Assembly: GCF_026262505.1 (NCBI RefSeq)
Contig: NC_067207.1
Coordinates: forward strand, 19,684,082 to 19,748,081
DNA: 64,000 nt
DNA from: Trichomonas vaginalis G3
Lineage: Eukaryota > Parabasalia > Trichomonadida > Trichomonadidae
Reading direction: 5' to 3'
Every line of letters starts with the position of its first letter. The stretch's first letter is position 1. A model generated the notes under the pieces. That model did not search any database and was not told the origin of the DNA. It saw only the letters and a list, made by a program, of their open reading frames with translations. This document shows, piece by piece, positions 60,595 to 64,000 of the stretch. The translations under genes and the position numbers were made by a program.

Positions 60595-60912
60595 TTAAAT
60601 GTTGGAGTCGGTTTTTGGAGTTGACTTTTGAACAGGAGTTTGTACTTTCATAGGTTCAGGAGTCATTGAAGGTGTTGTTTGTGAAGGCGTTGGTTTTGAC
60701 GTTGGTTTTGGCGATGGTGTCGGAGTTTGTTCAAATTCAGCTACTTCAGTATTATTTATAACATTTGCTTTATTTCTTTTCAACATCATTACTGCTCCTG
60801 CTGTAGCTAGCAAACCTAGTGGGAGACCATATTTTATATAAGGACTTGACCAAATGCTATTTTTGACAGGAGCTGGTGGAACACCTAACCTTGTGAAACT
60901 GCTCTTTGCCAT
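60595..60912 (-). CDS. Single-pass membrane protein with Pro/Thr-rich tail
   Basis: 105 residues. One hydrophobic segment, about residues 25-44 (YIKYGLPLGLLATAGAVMML), is followed by basic KRNK and a PTPSPKPTSKPTPSQTTPS tail. This fits a virion membrane or capsid-vertex protein with a rigid extension. Its start overlaps the end of the next gene upstream. Confidence 0.5.
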   Translation of the reverse strand: MAKSSFTRLGVPPAPVKNSIWSSPYIKYGLPLGLLATAGAVMMLKRNKANVINNTEVAEFEQTPTPSPKPTSKPTPSQTTPSMTPEPMKVQTPVQKSTPKTDSNI

Positions 60913-61013
60913 TGTGCAGCTCGTAAGAAATATTCAATAGGTGCTCCATAATCGTTTGGTAAAGTTTGTTTCATAGATGGTGAAGGTTCACGAGAGCTTG
61001 ATGAAGAACTCAT
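60885..61013 (-). CDS. 42-residue Polinton-2 protein
   Basis: A short gene with an ATG at 61013 after a gtttatttttaaa leader. Starts MSSSSSSREPSPS and ends with a helix (PIEYFLRAAQWQRAVS). Overlaps the membrane-protein gene by 28 bases in another frame. Function unknown; the leader is the main support. Confidence 0.35.
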   Translation of the reverse strand: MSSSSSSREPSPSMKQTLPNDYGAPIEYFLRAAQWQRAVSQG

Positions 61014-61111
61014 TTATAAGCTTTAAAAATAAACGTTCATCCTTTATTCCTCACTGTCGTCAGTTGCTAAGTTATAGTCGTCAAGTCTTATTATTGGTAT
61101 GCCTGACTGTC

Positions 61112-62616
61112 TTACTTGTATTGCAAAGCAACAATCCTCATAAATCCAATAAGTGGCTTTGGTACGTTTTCAGTTGCTAGTTCAATAGGTCCTTTAACAG
61201 ACAATTTGTATGTTATTGGAGCAGTAGATGTTTGACCTTGCTGGAAGCAAAAGTCCACTTCTGTTGGAAAACCACATAAGAAATGTGTGTTGTCATAGCT
61301 ATCCCATTTATGTTCCACACTACCATCATCCACCAATGACCTCATAACATCTTCATTAAATCCTATCATATCATTGTTTGTATTGCAAGCGTTCGCAACC
61401 ATTTCATAAAATACAGGTCCATATGATTTTTCAGGTTCTGCAGGCATATTTCCATAAGCTCCCATGGAAAGCTGAAGATATTTAAACTTAGGGTTCTCAA
61501 AATTAACATAATAGTTGTCTTTCTTTCTAAATAGTGCCCAAATACTTTTAACATTAATAGGCGTATAAGCTGCTGTAAATGTTGCACTTGAACTATCTGT
61601 ATTCTTTGAGAATGAACCGTCCATAGGAATCCAATCCATAACTTTAACAGGAAAACATAAAGCCTCGTTTGTATAATGTTCTACAAGTTCTGTATAAATG
61701 TTAGGGTCTAAAGAGAATGACTTTGGATGAATGAAACATTCATTAAAATCCATCTTTGTTCGAAATAGTTGCTGGGTTACAGTTGTAATAGTAACTGTTC
61801 CACTAGCTTCTACTGCCTTCGTTATCATAGTGAATGGTTCATTCCATGGAACAAATTTATTTGTCGGTGGATTTGAATCTGAAGCAAATGCAACTTTAAG
61901 AGTTGGATTGAAAGCAATGATATCATTTACAGATATAGATGTGCATTGTAAGGCGTCGCTACTGAACTTTACTTTAAGCTGAATGTTTCCTGCAAAAGCT
62001 GGAATAAATCGAATAGCTTCTAATGGAAGGAATCTTCTAACAGGAATTCTTAAACGAAGCTTAAAATCAAATGATTTTCCTGCTGTAATTGGACCACTAA
62101 CAATTTGTCCTGTTCTGCATGTTCCCGAATGACTCCATACATCTTCATGTCGAGTCTTTGAAAAAACATCTACTTTCTTTATTTGTTCGGTAGTTTGTGA
62201 GTTTGAAGTTATATATGCTTCTTCTCTTGCGTTGTCTTGAGAATATACGATACGACCATTTGCAAGGATTTGATATCCAGCAACTGCATAGAAAGCGTCA
62301 TCGAAACCAATCCAAAATCCTGGTGGGTTGTTTTATTGGAACCTGAACCAATTTCTTTATCTGCAATAAATTGACCTTCCATTTTATACGTAATGAATGT
62401 ATTGTAAAGGTCCAACATATTTTCACCAGGAGGTGAGAGATTGAATGTTACCCATGTGTTATCTTTAGCAGTTCCAGGTTGTGATGGAATCTTTGCGTCA
62501 GAATATTTTCTATTAGTGTCACCAATTTGAACTGCATTGTCTATGATATCGAAATATGAGCGAATCTGATGAATATGCTCTGCTGGAGTAAATTCGTTTA
62601 ACTGTTCGTTCTGCAT
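61112..62616 (-). pseudogene. Major capsid protein gene of Polinton 2, broken
   Basis: Beta-rich frames together covering about 1.5 kb. Visible pieces include FIPAFAGNIQLKVKFSSDAL, WNEPFTMITKAVEASG, and the N-terminal TWVTFNLSPPGENMLDLYN followed by FITYKMEGQF. These fit the double-jelly-roll capsid proteins of Polintons and adintovirus-like elements, and the protein is unlike the capsid protein of the first element. The copy is broken, with about one or two breaks. Confidence 0.65.
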
Positions 62617-62643
62617 GTATTTACTTCAGATAAAAATATCTAT

Positions 62644-63078
62644 TTACTTCATTATTCTCACTCTTCTTCTTGGCATTCGTGGTGGAAGTTGTTTCTTGAC
62701 ATTTTCAATGAACTGTACATTCTCTTTTGTCTCAACTTCTTTCACTGGCGGGTCAGGGTTCTTTGACTCGGTTTGTTTTTCAATGAAATTCACGAACTTT
62801 GCAATAAGCTCTTGGTTCGTTATTGAAAGTACATCTGGCTTCTTTTCTTCTGGTTCTATTGACTTTTCAGTTTGAACAGAAGGTTTTATATGGGCTTCGT
62901 GGGCTTCACCCTTGCCATGCACCTTAATGTTGTCGCTCTCTGTATTCGCTAATGGAACCTTTCTTTTTCTTACGTATATTTTACCATCTTTACTCTGACT
63001 TACGTAATAGAAAGGATGTTGTATTCCTCTGGCGTCATTTAATATAATAGACTCTCGTTCTGATTTTGACAAGCTCAT
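62644..63078 (-). CDS. Polinton-2 protein with KDG module and charged linker
   Basis: 144 residues. The N-terminus has HPFYYVSQSKDGKIYVRKRK, shared with the small gene at 60258. A charged Pro/Glu-rich centre follows, then a helix (QELIAKFVNFIEKQ) and a basic C-terminus (PPRMPRRRVRIMK) suited to DNA or capsid binding. Function unknown. Confidence 0.5.
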   Translation of the reverse strand: MSLSKSERESIILNDARGIQHPFYYVSQSKDGKIYVRKRKVPLANTESDNIKVHGKGEAHEAHIKPSVQTEKSIEPEEKKPDVLSITNQELIAKFVNFIEKQTESKNPDPPVKEVETKENVQFIENVKKQLPPRMPRRRVRIMK

Positions 63079-63123
63079 TTTACATCGGTTAAAGTTTTAA
63101 TTTTGTTTTTTATCTGCAGTCAA

Positions 63124-63378
63124 ATGACTCAGACAAGCCCTACGGACAAGACCCAAGGTGTCATAGATGTTGAAGCATTGAAGAAAGAAATTCGCGAGCA
63201 AATTTTATCCGAACTGAAGGAACAAAAACCAGAACAAAAGCCAGAGAGACCAAAGAGAAAACTTAGTGAAAAACAACTTGCTGCATTAGCTGCTGGAAGA
63301 CAGAAGAACCCACGTTTGCTGGCGAAAAAAGCTAGAGAAGAAGCAAAAGCTAAAGAAGCTGAAGCAAAGAAAGAGTAA
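63124..63378 (+). CDS. Basic Lys/Ala-rich protein, possibly DNA-binding
   Basis: 84 residues from the ATG at 63124. An N-terminal helix (VEALKKEIREQILSEL) is followed by EQKPEQKPERPKRKLSEKQ and AALAAGRQKNPRLLAKKARE, then a Lys/Ala/Glu helix. The composition resembles virion core proteins that coat DNA. It diverges from the gene ending at 63078. Confidence 0.5.
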   Translation: MTQTSPTDKTQGVIDVEALKKEIREQILSELKEQKPEQKPERPKRKLSEKQLAALAAGRQKNPRLLAKKAREEAKAKEAEAKKE

Positions 63379-63402
63379 ATGGTTTATTTTTATCCGAATT
63401 AA

Positions 63403-63537
63403 ATGTATAGACAAATACCTTTATCTGTTGCGTTCAGTAGTGAAAACCCTGACGTCAAAATAAAGGGGAACAGAGTAACGTTTAAGTTTCCAACAGACTG
63501 GATTGTGAACATAAATGAAGAGAAGTACATTGCATAA
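63403..63537 (+). CDS. 44-residue frame at the start of a fragmentary gene region
   Basis: Short open frame with ATG after a ttatttttat leader (VKIKGNRVTFKFPTDWIVNI), beta-like. Probably one piece of a larger decayed Polinton gene. Confidence 0.35.
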   Translation: MYRQIPLSVAFSSENPDVKIKGNRVTFKFPTDWIVNINEEKYIA

Positions 63538-63542
63538 CATCT

Positions 63543-64000
63543 ATGTATATAACACGTGCTTTCAGAAAGGTTGACTTTATACTTCAAGTCGAGATAGAAA
63601 ATGACGAACAGTCTTTAAGCGCCCAAAACATTCACATATACAAATACTTTAAAGACGATACAACATTGTTGCAATGTATGATTTCATTTAATGATATGTT
63701 CGAGAAAAAGTTCAACATTGAAGTACAAACTTTACAGCTTTACGTGAGTTTCTTGCACAACTGAAAGAAGAAGGTAGTCAGCCACAACTTATAGACTTTC
63801 ATTAGAATTTAATGAAAATGAAGATGGAACTCATGACTGTCAATCATTGTATTCTCACCATTCAATGAAGTAGCTAAAAAGAAAAAAAATCCATTACGTA
63901 TAAGATTTCAAATCTCCGAACCAAGTGATGATTTTAAGAATGTTTTCAATTATGATGCAATGCTTCCGAGGAAAAATGAATTTTCAAAGATTGTAACACC
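63543..64000 (+). pseudogene. Fragmentary Polinton-2 gene region running off the window
   Basis: Beta-rich protein-like frames (KVDFILQVEIENDEQSLSAQ) continue to the right edge in a broken state, with a few breaks. A jelly-roll minor capsid protein is possible but not shown. Confidence 0.35.

Larger units (their letters stand above)
59288..64000. mobile_element. Left part of a second, different Polinton-like element
   Basis: Starts with the 62-bp repeats and holds small genes with T-rich leaders, a double-jelly-roll capsid gene and basic proteins. It differs in sequence and order from the first Polinton. The element runs off the window. It is broken: the capsid gene region shows about one or two breaks, and the part beyond 63.5 kb appears fragmentary, so it is older or more decayed than the first. 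Confidence 0.75.

Overview
The window looks like nuclear DNA of a parabasalid protist of the trichomonad type (Trichomonas or Tritrichomonas-like). Three things point there. BspA-like leucine-rich-repeat proteins sit among compact genes in which I saw no introns. Several genes have a TCA(C/T)(T/A) initiator about 9-16 bases before their ATG, the known trichomonad core promoter. The DNA is heavily loaded with Polinton/Maverick elements and DNA transposons. Base composition is strongly AT-rich except for the first 11.5 kb. The species cannot be fixed from the sequence alone.

Layout. 1-11570: a G-rich satellite of about 380 copies of a 30-bp unit, whose right edge runs into a damaged gene fragment. 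11.8-14.9 kb: gene-poor DNA with two clusters of perfect or near-perfect hairpins. 15.03-17.46 kb: a DNA transposon with TTAA target duplications and a DDE transposase of the Kolobok/Mutator kind. 17.5-19.9 kb: three copies, whole or partial, of a BspA-like gene. 20.5-27.5 kb: host genes for an ATG16-like coiled-coil/WD40 protein, an ARF-like GTPase, a Rab GTPase, an HCxxGKDRTG phosphatase and an interrupted small gene.

28.14-53.50 kb: a Polinton of about 25 kb with terminal inverted repeats. Its left part holds structural genes on the + strand (amphipathic membrane-active peptides, major capsid protein, packaging ATPase, possible jelly-roll minor capsid proteins, and a fibre with a phage tail-collar-like tip). 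Its centre holds a primase/superfamily 3 helicase module enclosed by an inverted-repeat system. Its right part holds integrase, protein-primed type B DNA polymerase with an HNH insertion, and hypothetical genes on the - strand. Two insertions sit in it: a 268-bp satellite near the left end and an hAT transposon near the right end.

53.5-58.9 kb: host DNA with an array of 11 abutting hairpins of two alternating types (54.70-55.38 kb), a coiled-coil/SH3-like gene and a tRNA-Lys(CUU). From 58.9 kb: a truncated integrase fragment, a 62-bp tandem repeat and the start of a second, different Polinton with its own damaged capsid gene, running off the right edge.

The most unusual feature is the alternating hairpin array at 54.70-55.38 kb with a smaller relative at 12.21-12.47 kb. 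Stem sequences differ between hairpins but each remains self-complementary. Next come the inverted-repeat-bounded replication module and the phage-like fibre of the Polinton.
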